Below are positions 52,594 to 61,590 of a stretch of DNA of 64,000 nt, in pieces. This DNA is from Halopenitus persicus (lineage in GTDB: Archaea > Halobacteriota > Halobacteria > Halobacteriales > Haloferacaceae). The notes below the pieces were generated by a model, which was given only the letters and a program-made list of their open reading frames with translations, made no database searches and was not told the DNA's origin. The stretch spans positions 1,612,001 through 1,676,000 of the forward strand of contig NZ_AP017558.1 in NCBI RefSeq assembly GCF_002355635.1. The letters run 5' to 3'. Every line of letters begins with the position of its first letter. Positions within the stretch are counted from its first letter, which is position 1. The translations under genes were made by a program, and so were the position numbers.

Positions 52594-53160
52594 ATTTTCT
52601 CGCCCACGTCAGATCGTGTCGTCGGTGGCATCGACGAACGCGGTGAGCGTCGTTCGTCCCGCGCGCTTCCATCGAGTGACATATGAACGAACAGCCCCCC
52701 TGTCCGGTTCGTAATTCCGTGTATACGACGCGATAGCCGGTGGCTTCTCGTCGCGATCGTCGGGATCCCACCGCGACCGTTGGGCCCTCACCGCGACCGC
52801 TGGATCCCCACGCGACCGTCGGGACTCCAGTCCGGTTCATCCGGTGGAAACTGGAGTTCGGCGGTCCGCTTCACAGCGGTGCGCGCCCGTGGAGACGCCC
52901 CCGACGCGAACTGGAGCCAACCTGCCGCTCGGCACCCGTGCCGTACGGGCCCGAACCGTCGATCCACCCTCCCACGAGCTGCTCCGCGTCGGGACGGATA
53001 CAATAGAAACGGTCGGCTGTTAGGCTACAAACGGACCGTAACAAAGCCCTACAGGGCGGTAGTCGGGGAGGATGACAGCGGATGACAGATCGCGGACTCG
53101 ATCACGAACCGGGGTACCGCGCCGACGAACGAGACGGCGGTCATCGGGAAGGAACGGCCG
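52594..53160. other. intergenic between divergent pilus operons
   Basis: About 570 bp. At 52750-52825 there is an imperfect repeat of roughly 25 bp built on CACCGCGACCGTTGGG / CCACGCGACCGTCGGG. The stretch 52995-53060 (ACAATAGAAACGG, GCTACAAACGGACCGTAACA) is the AT-richest part and the likely promoter region for the pilB operon. No gene was recognised. Confidence 0.45.
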
Positions 53161-56100
53161 ATGAGTGGGGACACGGTCGAAACGGGTGCGACGGAGTTCC
53201 CCGATCTCCCCGGTAGCGAGGGTACGGACGACGACTCCGACCCGCCAGCGGCCATCCTCGGGGAGTACACGTGGAAGGAGTTCATGCGCGAACACGGGTA
53301 CGGAGACGAGGTCGAGGCCGTGTACCGGGACGTCGATCCCGAGGCGAACGGGGACACGTTCTTCCCGTTCTCGAGCACCGACGTCCGTCGTGTTCCGAAC
53401 GCCGACGACTGGGATCGCGTCGCGTTCACCCCGGCTGCGTACCTCGGTTGCCGGCCATCCGCGTTCGAGGACCGGCTCCGCCGGGCCACGAGCGCGAGCG
53501 CACGGTTCGATCGCGCGTTCGAGAACTGGATCGTGCGGACCCGGGTCGCGAAGGGCGAGTACACGTGGGAGCACTTCAAGTGGGAGTACTACTACGACGA
53601 CGGCCGACCCCCACGGGACGGCGGGGAGATCGAACCGTTCGCCCCGTCCGAGCATCTGGGGTTCCATCCCGACGACATCGGATCGGTGCTGGCTGCAGGC
53701 GCTGAAAACGCCCGGGAGTTGCTCGAGATCGAGGACCGCCGGACGGTGAACGTTACTCCCGAACTGGACGAGGACGAGTTCTTCTCGACGAACGAGGGAC
53801 TGACGACGCTCACGAACCGCTACGATCTGGAGAAGGCCGTCCCGATGGAGAAAAAGCGGCACTTCGTCGAGGAGGACCGATACTGGGTCGACAAGCCGTA
53901 TGCGTTCGTCGTCATCTTCCACTCGGTCACGGAAAACGAGAAGAAGTACTACGTGATCGAACCGTACCTCAACGAGATCGAGCAGGACCTCGTCGAGTTC
54001 TTCTCCGGCAAGCTCCGGACGAGCATCAAGTACTCCGACGAGGACGTCGTCGTCAGGGGAACCGAGGAGGAGCGCGCGGACCTGCTCGAGGAGGAGACCA
54101 GGTGGTTGATCGACCGGTACAACCTGCGTAGCCCGGCCGCGAGCGACGACGAGTCAACCGACGGGCCGCTGCGCGAGACCCTGACACGGTTCGACGGGGA
54201 GGCCGTCCGCGACCGACTCAGGGGACTCGTGGACTCGCTCGGATCGTCGTCCGAGGAGCCCGACGACGATTCGACGGATGAACCCACGGAACTGGAGGGG
54301 ATCTCGGCCCGTCCGGAACCCGCGGTGCTCGCGGAGGACTCGGGATGGCTCACCGAGTACCAGGTCCAGAAGGTGCTCCGGCTGATCCGGCGCGACTTCA
54401 TCGGGTACGAGCGGATCGACCCGATCAAACACGACATCAACGTGGAGGACATCTCCTGTGACGGCTACAACTTCCCGGTCTTCGTCTACCACACCGATTA
54501 CGAGAACCTGATCACGAACATCAAGCACGGGGAAGACCGGCTCGACAGCTTCGTCATCAAGATCGCCCAGCGGTCCGGGAAGGGGATCTCGAAGCGTCAG
54601 CCGCAGGTGGACGCCACCCTGCCGGACGGCTCCCGCGCCCAACTCACGCTCGGCGAGGAGGTCTCCGACCACGGGACGAACTACACCATCCGGCAGTTCA
54701 AGGACGTCCCGTTCACGCCGGTCGACCTCATCAACTGGAAGACGTTCTCGCTCGACGAGATGGCCTTCCTGTGGCTCTGCATCGAGAGCAACAAGTCGCT
54801 GATATTTGCGGGTGGCACCGCCTCCGGGAAGACGACGAGCCTGAACGCGGTCTCGCTGTTCATCCCCTCGAACTCGAAGATCGTCTCGATCGAGGACACC
54901 CGCGAGGTCGAGCTGCCCCAGCGCAACTGGATCGCCAGCGTGACTCGGCCGTCGTTCAGCCAGGACAACGTCGGCGACATCGACGAGTTCGACCTCCTGG
55001 AGGCGGGGCTCCGGCAGCGCCCCGACTACATCGTGATGGGTGAGGTGCGGGGAGAGGAGGGCCGAACCCTCTTTCAGGTGATGTCGACCGGACACACGAC
55101 GTACACCACCTTCCACGCCGACACGGTCGACGAGGTGTTGAAGCGGTTCACGACGGACCCGATCAACGTCTCGAAGACGCTATTCACGGCGCTGGACCTG
55201 ATCTCGGTTCAGACCCAGACCCGGGTCCAGGGCCGGAAGGTCCGGCGCAACAAGACGATCACGGAGATCAACTCCTACGACGCTGAGAACGACGAGGTGA
55301 GCGTCCAGGACGTGTACCAGTGGCAGCCGGAGGAGGACGAGTTCCTCCAGCACGGAAACTCGAAGAAGCTCCAGGAGATCGCCTTCGACCGCGGCTGGAC
55401 CCCCGAGCAGCTCAACGCGGAACGGTTCAAGCGCCGCACCATCCTGGCGTACCTCATCACGAACGGGCTGAACACGTACACCGAGGTCGCCGCCACGCTG
55501 CAGGCGTTCATCAACGATCCCGAGACGATCCTGACGATGATCGCCAACGAACGGCTGGAGGAGAGTCTGGCGGACCTCCGGGAGATGGAGTCGGTGCTCA
55601 TCGACGTCGACCCCGTGAAGGAAGCGCTGGTCCCGCGGCCCGAGCCCGGATCGGACGTCCTCGAGGAGGCGGAACGCATCCTCGAGGTTGCGGAGGATCG
55701 GATCTTCAAGGAGTACCGTGGAAAGCAGGCCAGCAGCCTGGCCGACGCGCTCTCCCGAACGAAACACGCGAACGACGCCACCGCGTCGCCGGAACGTGAC
55801 CCACAGATGCTGATGGCGGTCGACGACGCCGACGATCAACTCCTGGCCGACGGAGCGACGTCGGACGTCGAGATGCCGAAACCCCCAGAGACCGTCGATG
55901 CTGGGGAGACGACACGGGGACCGACGCCGGACGCACGCGTCGACGATGCGGACGTCTCATCGAACGAATACGATGACGACGAGCCGACCAGCGAAGCGAT
56001 GGACGAGCCGACTAGCGAAGCGATGGACGAGCCGACTAGCGAAGCGATGGACGAGCCGACTAGCGAAGCGATGGACGAGCCGACTAGCGAAGCGATGGAC

Positions 56101-56292
56101 GAGCCGACTAGCGAAGCGATGGACGAGCCGACTAGCGAAGCGATGGACGAGCCGACTAGCGAAGCGATGGACGAGCCGACTAGCGAAGCGATGGACGAGC
56201 CGACTAGCGAAGCGATGGACGAGCCGACCAGCGAAGCGATGGACGAGCCGACCAGCGGAGCGACCGACGACGACACCCAGGAGCGTGAATGA
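53161..56292 (+). CDS. pilB: PilB-type pilus assembly ATPase with repeat tail
   Basis: A 1043-residue type II/IV secretion ATPase. The N-terminal region has two related modules (EYTWKEFMREHGYGDE near 38 and EYTWEHFKWEYYYDDG near 135, each followed by PF...LG..P). The ATPase core has Walker A FAGGTASGKTTSLNAVS (about 547), Asp box SIEDTREVELPQ, Walker B YIVMGEVRGEEG and His box TGHTTYTTFHADT. The last ~100 residues are twelve EPTSEAMD-type units. It assembles type IV pili with the PilC-type protein; its stop overlaps the next ATG. Confidence 0.93.
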   Translation: MSGDTVETGATEFPDLPGSEGTDDDSDPPAAILGEYTWKEFMREHGYGDEVEAVYRDVDPEANGDTFFPFSSTDVRRVPNADDWDRVAFTPAAYLGCRPSAFEDRLRRATSASARFDRAFENWIVRTRVAKGEYTWEHFKWEYYYDDGRPPRDGGEIEPFAPSEHLGFHPDDIGSVLAAGAENARELLEIEDRRTVNVTPELDEDEFFSTNEGLTTLTNRYDLEKAVPMEKKRHFVEEDRYWVDKPYAFVVIFHSVTENEKKYYVIEPYLNEIEQDLVEFFSGKLRTSIKYSDEDVVVRGTEEERADLLEEETRWLIDRYNLRSPAASDDESTDGPLRETLTRFDGEAVRDRLRGLVDSLGSSSEEPDDDSTDEPTELEGISARPEPAVLAEDSGWLTEYQVQKVLRLIRRDFIGYERIDPIKHDINVEDISCDGYNFPVFVYHTDYENLITNIKHGEDRLDSFVIKIAQRSGKGISKRQPQVDATLPDGSRAQLTLGEEVSDHGTNYTIRQFKDVPFTPVDLINWKTFSLDEMAFLWLCIESNKSLIFAGGTASGKTTSLNAVSLFIPSNSKIVSIEDTREVELPQRNWIASVTRPSFSQDNVGDIDEFDLLEAGLRQRPDYIVMGEVRGEEGRTLFQVMSTGHTTYTTFHADTVDEVLKRFTTDPINVSKTLFTALDLISVQTQTRVQGRKVRRNKTITEINSYDAENDEVSVQDVYQWQPEEDEFLQHGNSKKLQEIAFDRGWTPEQLNAERFKRRTILAYLITNGLNTYTEVAATLQAFINDPETILTMIANERLEESLADLREMESVLIDVDPVKEALVPRPEPGSDVLEEAERILEVAEDRIFKEYRGKQASSLADALSRTKHANDATASPERDPQMLMAVDDADDQLLADGATSDVEMPKPPETVDAGETTRGPTPDARVDDADVSSNEYDDDEPTSEAMDEPTSEAMDEPTSEAMDEPTSEAMDEPTSEAMDEPTSEAMDEPTSEAMDEPTSEAMDEPTSEAMDEPTSEAMDEPTSEAMDEPTSGATDDDTQERE
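55981..56268. repeat. 24-bp x 12 tandem repeat at the 3' end of pilB
   Basis: Eleven copies encode exactly EPTSEAMD and a twelfth reads EPTSGATD. The middle copies are identical in DNA (GAGCCGACTAGCGAAGCGAT plus GGAC); the first copy and the last two have ACC in place of ACT. The uniformity points to recent expansion and predicts copy-number variation. Confidence 0.95.
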
Positions 56293-56837
56293 TCATGGAA
56301 TACGCATACGCGACGTGTATACTGAACGAAACGGGCGAAGAGATCAACGAAGAGAACCTGACCGCGGTCCTCGAGGCCGCTGGCTGTTCCGTCATCGAGT
56401 CCCGCGTAAAGGCGATCGTCGCCGCGCTGGAGGACGTCGACGTCAGTAAGGTCACTGCCGTCGACGTGGAGGACGCCGGTAACGCGTCACCGGCGGATCT
56501 GGAGATTCCGTCGACGGCGGACGAGGACGTGGCGGCGGACGAGGCCGATTCCGGGACGGCACCCGGGAGCGACCCGGCGATGGAGGATCCGGCGATGGAG
56601 GATCCGGCGATGGAGGATCCGGCGATGGAAGACCCGGCGATGGGAGCCGAGACGGAGCTCGCGTCGGGTGAACGGACCGATGAAGCGCACGAGGCCGACT
56701 CGGAAGCGACTGCCGGCGACGACGATCGAACGATCGACGCGGACGACGAGACGACGAACGCCGACCCTCCGGTGGAGGCGACGGACGCCGAACTCCCGGA
56801 GGAGGAGACGAGCGCCGGCCCTTCCGAAGAGAGGTAG
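56289..56837 (+). CDS. ribosomal stalk P1-like domain protein in pilus operon
   Basis: A 182-residue protein. Residues 3-58 (MEYAYATCILNETGEEINEE, NLTAVLEAAGCSVIESRVKA, IVAALEDVDVSKV) closely follow the N-terminal dimerisation domain of archaeal ribosomal protein P1 (L12). The tail differs: acidic, with PAMED repeated four times (15-bp unit, 56575-56640), and it lacks the GLGALFG-like C-terminus with which P1 binds translation factors. The ATG at 56289 overlaps the pilB stop; ATG 56295 matches the P1 start. It sits between pilB and pilC, 3 bp before pilC, so it is part of the operon. Confidence 0.8.
   Translation: MIMEYAYATCILNETGEEINEENLTAVLEAAGCSVIESRVKAIVAALEDVDVSKVTAVDVEDAGNASPADLEIPSTADEDVAADEADSGTAPGSDPAMEDPAMEDPAMEDPAMEDPAMGAETELASGERTDEAHEADSEATAGDDDRTIDADDETTNADPPVEATDAELPEEETSAGPSEER
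56575..56640. repeat. 15-bp tandem repeat (PAMED)
   Basis: Four units of CCGGCGATGGAGGAT (the last with GAAGAC) encode PAMED, followed by PAMGAE. Confidence 0.9.
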
Positions 56838-56840
56838 TTC

Positions 56841-58877
56841 ATGAGTACAGACCCGGTGGCCGTTCACGGATGGCGACGTCGACGCTACATCGACACCCTC
56901 ACGGACGCGTTCAGACCCGTCTACGTCAGGCTGTTCGACGAGAACGATTCCTTCGTCATCAACGTCGAGGACAAGCTCGCCGAGGCTCGTATGGACAAGA
57001 CTGTGGAGGTGTACCTCTCGCGAGCGCTCGCGTTCGGAACGATCTGTGGAGCCCTGCTCTGGCTGCTGGGCGTCACCGTGGCCTTCGGAGTGATCGAGAC
57101 CGGCATCGTGGAGGTCGGGGCGCTTACCAGCCTCCGGATCCCGAACCCGACGCTTCTGGCGCTGATCGAGATCGCCCGGGTCCCGTTTTTGATCGTGACC
57201 TCGGGGTTCCTGCTCGGCTCGATCGGCTTCGCGGCCGTCTTCGGCAGCTACGTCGCGCTCCCGTACAGTCGGGCCGGATCCCGCAAACGTGAGATCAACA
57301 CGCTGCTGCCCGACGCCGTCTCGTTTATGTATGCACTGTCGCTCGGGGGGATGAGCCAGATCGAGATCATCGAAACGATGGCCGAATCGGCGGACACCTA
57401 CGGGGAAGTGTCGATGGAGTTTCGAACGATCCTCCAGGAGACCCGGTACTTCGATACGGACTACCGGACGGCCATCCAGCGATGCGCAGTCCGGACTCCG
57501 AGTGCCGAACTGAGCCAGTTCTTCACCGATATGCTGTCGATCATCGACAGCGGCGGGAGCATGACGGAGTTCCTCGAGGACAAGAAGGACATTCACTTCC
57601 GCCACGCCAAGGAGGACCAGCAACGCACCCTCGAGACGCTCGAGCTGTTCAGCGAGATGTACATCACGATCTCGCTGTTCCCCCTGCTTCTGATCGTCAT
57701 TCTCGTGATCCTGGACATGATCGGCGGGAGCCAGGAGCTGCTCCTCTACGGGACCGTGTACGTGCTGATACCGGGACTCGGACTGGCGTTCCTGGTCATC
57801 GTCTCGACGGTCCGGACGGACGAGCACGGGAACGGCTACCTCGAACTGGAGGACGACGTCGGGCGGTTCGATTTCGGCCAGGAGTCGAACGCGCTGGACC
57901 TCGGGTTGATCGGACAGTTCACGGGAACGTACTACATCTTCGACCGGATCGCCAGCCGGGAAGGCACCAAAGTGGCCATGGAGATGTTCAAGAACCCCCA
58001 CGTCTTCCTGCGCGACAATCCGATATATACGCTCGCGATCACCGTTCCGGGGTCGATTGCGTTCGTGGCCGTGACGGTCCTGACCGGATCGGCTCCGGTC
58101 ACGTGGGCCGGCGTCATCGACTATCCGATCTGGTCGACGGTCGTCTACGTGTACGTCCCGTTGTTCGCCATCTGTATCCCCTTCACGGTCTTCTGGGAGT
58201 GGAACGTTCGACGACGGCGGGCCGTCCTGGATGGGCTCTCCGAGAACCTCCGGAAGCTGGCGAGCGCAAACGCGACGGGGCTGACGCTGCTCGAATCGAT
58301 CAAGGTGGTCGCGGACACGACGCCCGGCAAGCTGGGGGAGGAGTTCCGGACGATCCACTCGAAGAGCAACTACGGGATGCACCTCAAGGAGTCGCTGGTC
58401 GTGTTCAACAACAAGTACCACATCCCGCGGCTCGCCAGGACGGTGAAGCTCGTCAGCAAGGCACAGGAGATCTCGAGCCAGATCTCCACGGTCCTGTCGA
58501 CGGCCGCAGTGGCGACCGAGACCCAGGAGGACATCGAGCGTGACCGCAAGCAGCGTGCGATGATGCAGGTCGCGATCATCGTCCTGACGTACCTGACGCT
58601 GCTCGGCGTGATCGCGCTGTTGAAAGCCCAGTTCGTCGACGTCATGGCGGATGTGACCGCGCAGACCGAAGGCGGAGCCGGGACCGGCGGACGGAACTTC
58701 GGCGTCTCCATGGACCTGGGGCTGCTGTCGCTGCTGTTCTTCCACGCCGTGACCCTGCAGGCGATCCTCTCGGGGCTCGTCTGCGGGTACATCCGCGACG
58801 CGAACGTGGCGTCGGGCGTGAAGTACGTGGTGTTCCTCTCGACCGCCGCACTCGGCGTCTGGCTGGTGGTTGCATGA
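56841..58877 (+). CDS. pilC: PilC-type pilus assembly membrane protein (T2SSF domains)
   Basis: A 678-residue membrane protein with two type II secretion F-like domains. Each has the pattern of a cytoplasmic helical bundle and following membrane helices: LPDAVSFMYALSLGGMSQIE near 155 and LSENLRKLASANATGLTLLE near 465. About eight membrane segments are visible. It is the platform that PilB drives to add pilin subunits. The next gene overlaps its stop (ATGA). Confidence 0.92.
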   Translation: MSTDPVAVHGWRRRRYIDTLTDAFRPVYVRLFDENDSFVINVEDKLAEARMDKTVEVYLSRALAFGTICGALLWLLGVTVAFGVIETGIVEVGALTSLRIPNPTLLALIEIARVPFLIVTSGFLLGSIGFAAVFGSYVALPYSRAGSRKREINTLLPDAVSFMYALSLGGMSQIEIIETMAESADTYGEVSMEFRTILQETRYFDTDYRTAIQRCAVRTPSAELSQFFTDMLSIIDSGGSMTEFLEDKKDIHFRHAKEDQQRTLETLELFSEMYITISLFPLLLIVILVILDMIGGSQELLLYGTVYVLIPGLGLAFLVIVSTVRTDEHGNGYLELEDDVGRFDFGQESNALDLGLIGQFTGTYYIFDRIASREGTKVAMEMFKNPHVFLRDNPIYTLAITVPGSIAFVAVTVLTGSAPVTWAGVIDYPIWSTVVYVYVPLFAICIPFTVFWEWNVRRRRAVLDGLSENLRKLASANATGLTLLESIKVVADTTPGKLGEEFRTIHSKSNYGMHLKESLVVFNNKYHIPRLARTVKLVSKAQEISSQISTVLSTAAVATETQEDIERDRKQRAMMQVAIIVLTYLTLLGVIALLKAQFVDVMADVTAQTEGGAGTGGRNFGVSMDLGLLSLLFFHAVTLQAILSGLVCGYIRDANVASGVKYVVFLSTAALGVWLVVA

Positions 58878-59521
58878 TCCGACCGCCGGACCAGTCGGAA
58901 GACGGTAGCCGGACGTCAGCCGACGACACGGTCGACACACCTGGCGACGACACGGTCGGAACACCTGGCGACGACACGGTCGACACACCTGGCGACGACA
59001 CGGTCGGAACGTTCGCCGACGACACGCGCGGACAGACGCTCCCCGACTTCGCCGCCGGAATCGCCATCTTCCTCATCACGGTGACGTTCGTCTCCGTATT
59101 CGTCCCACAACTGATCCTGCCGTTCGAGGACCAGGAGCAGCCCGTCGTGGCCGATCGGATCACGAACGGGCTGGGGAACGATGCGCTCACGGAGCCGGGG
59201 ACGCCGTCGGAGCTGAACGAATCGGCGACGCGAGCGTTCTTCGACCTCGCTGAGGACGAGGCGCTCGACCGGCTCGGCGTTCGCCCGTGGTACTCGGTCA
59301 ACGTGACGATACGCGACGTACCCAGTCACGACCCGGACTCGGCCGTGCTCTGTGCCGTCGACGACCCCGACAGCGACGAGTGGATCGGCGCGTGTGAATC
59401 CGGTGCCGATCGGTTCGCGCTCGGCCCACCGGCGTCGACGGACGACCGGTCGGTCTCGACGGCCCGGCGAGCGCTCTTCGCCGGCGACAGCGGCGTCGTT
59501 CTCGAAGTGAGGGTCTGGTAA
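58874..59521 (+). CDS. pseudopilin-like protein (DUF7287-like)
   Basis: A 215-residue protein: an acidic N-terminal stretch with four DDTV-(D/G)-TPG repeats (24-bp unit, DNA ~58921-59012), then TRGQTLPDFAAGIAIFLITV, a prepilin-like junction with a membrane helix, and an extracellular domain with cysteines (VLCAVDD, IGACESG) that could form a disulfide. I recall the family as DUF7287, found after PilC in haloarchaeal pilus loci. Probably a minor pilin or assembly factor. Confidence 0.78.
   Translation: MIRPPDQSEDGSRTSADDTVDTPGDDTVGTPGDDTVDTPGDDTVGTFADDTRGQTLPDFAAGIAIFLITVTFVSVFVPQLILPFEDQEQPVVADRITNGLGNDALTEPGTPSELNESATRAFFDLAEDEALDRLGVRPWYSVNVTIRDVPSHDPDSAVLCAVDDPDSDEWIGACESGADRFALGPPASTDDRSVSTARRALFAGDSGVVLEVRVW
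58921..59012. repeat. 24-bp tandem repeat in the DUF7287-like gene
   Basis: About four units encode DDTVDTPG or DDTVGTPG alternately, suggesting a 48-bp higher-order duplication. Confidence 0.85.
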
Positions 59522-59523
59522 CC

Positions 59524-60153
59524 ATGGGACGAAACTCGAGCGAAAACACGTCCGACCGTGGCCAGACGTTTACGCTGGAGGCGTTCGTCGCGGCGATCCT
59601 CCTCGTCTCGACCGTCGCGTTCGGACTCCAGGCCGTCTCGATGACCTCGAACACGGCGAGCGCCGCGGATGCGGAGCTGCGAGGCCAACACGTCGGACTC
59701 GCCCAGGGCGTCCTCGACCGGGCCGTCGAGAACGGGACCCTGAAGGCGACGCTGCTGTACTGGAACGAAGCGGAAGCACGGTTCTACGGGGCCGACGAGG
59801 AGGACGGGTTCTACGTCTCCGAGAGCCCACCCACGACGTTCGGCGAGTCGCTGGACGCGATGTTTCACGGATCGAACATCCGATACAACGTCGATCTGTC
59901 CTACCGCGACGAAACCGGCGACCGGGCGACCCGGAAGCTGGTCGAGTCCGGCACGCCGAGCGACGACGCGGTGCGGGTCGCCGAGACGGTGACGCTGTAC
60001 GACGACACCGTTCTCGTCAACGCGACCGAAACGCCCCGCGAAAACGTGACGCTCGCGTCGGTCGGCGGAGACGGGTTTTACGCGCCCAACGTGGACACGG
60101 ACGGTTCGCTGTACAACGTGATCCGGGTGGAGGTGGTCCTGTGGCGCGCCTAG
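59524..60153 (+). CDS. pseudopilin-like protein (DUF7288-like)
   Basis: A 209-residue protein starting MGRNSSENTSDRGQTFTLEA and a membrane helix (FVAAILLVSTVAFGLQAVS), the minor-pilin layout. The external part has several Asn-x-Ser/Thr sites (NGTLKA, NVTLAS). It begins two bases after the preceding stop and overlaps the next gene by 13 bp. The family is, from memory, DUF7288. Confidence 0.78.
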   Translation: MGRNSSENTSDRGQTFTLEAFVAAILLVSTVAFGLQAVSMTSNTASAADAELRGQHVGLAQGVLDRAVENGTLKATLLYWNEAEARFYGADEEDGFYVSESPPTTFGESLDAMFHGSNIRYNVDLSYRDETGDRATRKLVESGTPSDDAVRVAETVTLYDDTVLVNATETPRENVTLASVGGDGFYAPNVDTDGSLYNVIRVEVVLWRA

Positions 60154-61124
60154 GTACCCGGTCGGACGACCGGGCACAGCTGTTGATCGTCGGCGCGATC
60201 GGCATCGCGATCCTGCTCACCGTCCTGGCGCTGGCGCTGAACACGGCCGTCTACGGCGAGGTCTACGTCGCACAGACGGACGACAACCTCCAGGACGAAC
60301 GGGGGGCGATACAGTACCGGCACAGCGTCGACCGCGCCGTCACCGGGCTGATCGGGGCGAACCCCGGGAACCCCCCCGAATACGACGACCTCGAAAGCGA
60401 CCTGCGGGCGGACGTCGACCGGTGGAACGATCTGACGAAACGGGAGCACGTTGCGGACGACGCGGTGACGTCCGCCTCGATAACCGACGTCACCTTCCGG
60501 AGCCGGATCGTGCAGGACGAGACCAAATCGTTCGCGACCCAGTCCGACCGGAGCAACCGATCGAACTGGACCGTCGCCGACGACGTCTCCGCCGTCGAGG
60601 CGTTCGAACTGCGGGTCCACGACGACTCGCTCGCGTCGACCGATGACTGTACGCCGGGCGGCGACTGCTTCACCCTCGAGGTCGAGGGCGGCGGCGGGAA
60701 GACGTGGCGGCTGTTCGCCAACACCACTGCGAGCGATGCGGGCGTCGCGGTCACCGTCGAGTCGTCTGATGGGGCCACCACCTGCGAGACGACCGAGTCG
60801 ACCGCGTCGGTCAACGTGACGGCGGGCACGTTCGACGACGGAGCCGGAACCGAGTGTTCGTTCACGTCGTTCCTCGACGACGATCTCGATCCGCCGTACA
60901 CCGTGCGGTACGCGAACGCCGACAACGCCACCGGGACGTACGACCTCACCGTGGGCGGCAAGATCGTCGCGGACACGATCGATGCCGACGACCGCTACGG
61001 GACGTCCGGATCGCCGCGGATCGAGGCCCGGATCGAGACGGCGACGGTCGCCGTCGAGTACCGGTCGCCGGACCTGACCTATCGGACCGAGTTCAGGGTC
61101 GAGGGAGGTGCGGACGATGCGTGA
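60141..61124 (+). CDS. pseudopilin-like protein (DUF7261-like)
   Basis: A 327-residue protein. The N-terminus LGTRSDDRAQLLIVGAIGIA runs into a membrane helix (ILLTVLALALNTAVYGEVYV), again the minor-pilin type. The ectodomain holds four cysteines (DDCTPGGDCFT, TTCETT, GTECSF) that could pair. From memory the family is DUF7261. It overlaps both neighbours, so the whole set is tightly coupled. Confidence 0.78.
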   Translation: MARLGTRSDDRAQLLIVGAIGIAILLTVLALALNTAVYGEVYVAQTDDNLQDERGAIQYRHSVDRAVTGLIGANPGNPPEYDDLESDLRADVDRWNDLTKREHVADDAVTSASITDVTFRSRIVQDETKSFATQSDRSNRSNWTVADDVSAVEAFELRVHDDSLASTDDCTPGGDCFTLEVEGGGGKTWRLFANTTASDAGVAVTVESSDGATTCETTESTASVNVTAGTFDDGAGTECSFTSFLDDDLDPPYTVRYANADNATGTYDLTVGGKIVADTIDADDRYGTSGSPRIEARIETATVAVEYRSPDLTYRTEFRVEGGADDA

Positions 61125-61590
61125 CCGCCGTTCGACGACCGACCGCGGCGTCTCGACGGTCGTGAGCTACGCGCTGATCCTGGGGATCGTGGCCCTGCTC
61201 CTGGTCACGCTGATCCTGGCGTTCGCTCCGCTGGTGACGAACCAGCAGACGAGCGCCGTCCACTCGACGCTTGCGGTCGTGGGCAACGACCTCGCCGGCG
61301 ACGTCGAGAGCGTCGACAGGCTCGCGGTCACGACCGGGTCGAACGGGACGGTCGTCCATCGCACGCGGCTCCCGGAGCGCATCGGGGGGAGTCCCTACCG
61401 GATAGATATCGACCAGCCGGGCGGCGAGACGTACTACGAGCTCACGCTCCGGAGTCCCGACCACGACCTCGACGTGACGGTCACGGTCAGGACGCGAACC
61501 GAGATCGACGTCGCCGAGATCGGGACGCTCGATGGGGGACACCTCGAGATCGCCTCGGGGGAGAACGGGCTGGTGATTCGGAATGCGTGA
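61117..61590 (+). CDS. pseudopilin-like protein (DUF7266-like)
   Basis: A 157-residue protein with the start MRDRRSTTDRGVSTVVSYAL and a membrane helix (LILGIVALLLVTLILAFAPL), very like an archaeal prepilin. The head is beta-rich. The ATG at 61117 overlaps the preceding gene by 8 bp; a GTG three codons earlier is possible. From memory the family is DUF7266. Confidence 0.78.
   Translation: MRDRRSTTDRGVSTVVSYALILGIVALLLVTLILAFAPLVTNQQTSAVHSTLAVVGNDLAGDVESVDRLAVTTGSNGTVVHRTRLPERIGGSPYRIDIDQPGGETYYELTLRSPDHDLDVTVTVRTRTEIDVAEIGTLDGGHLEIASGENGLVIRNA

Noticed and set aside
53020-53922. 300-codon minus-strand frame over the start of pilB
   Set aside because: It overlaps the conserved pilB N-terminus, has no promoter and no recognisable domain.
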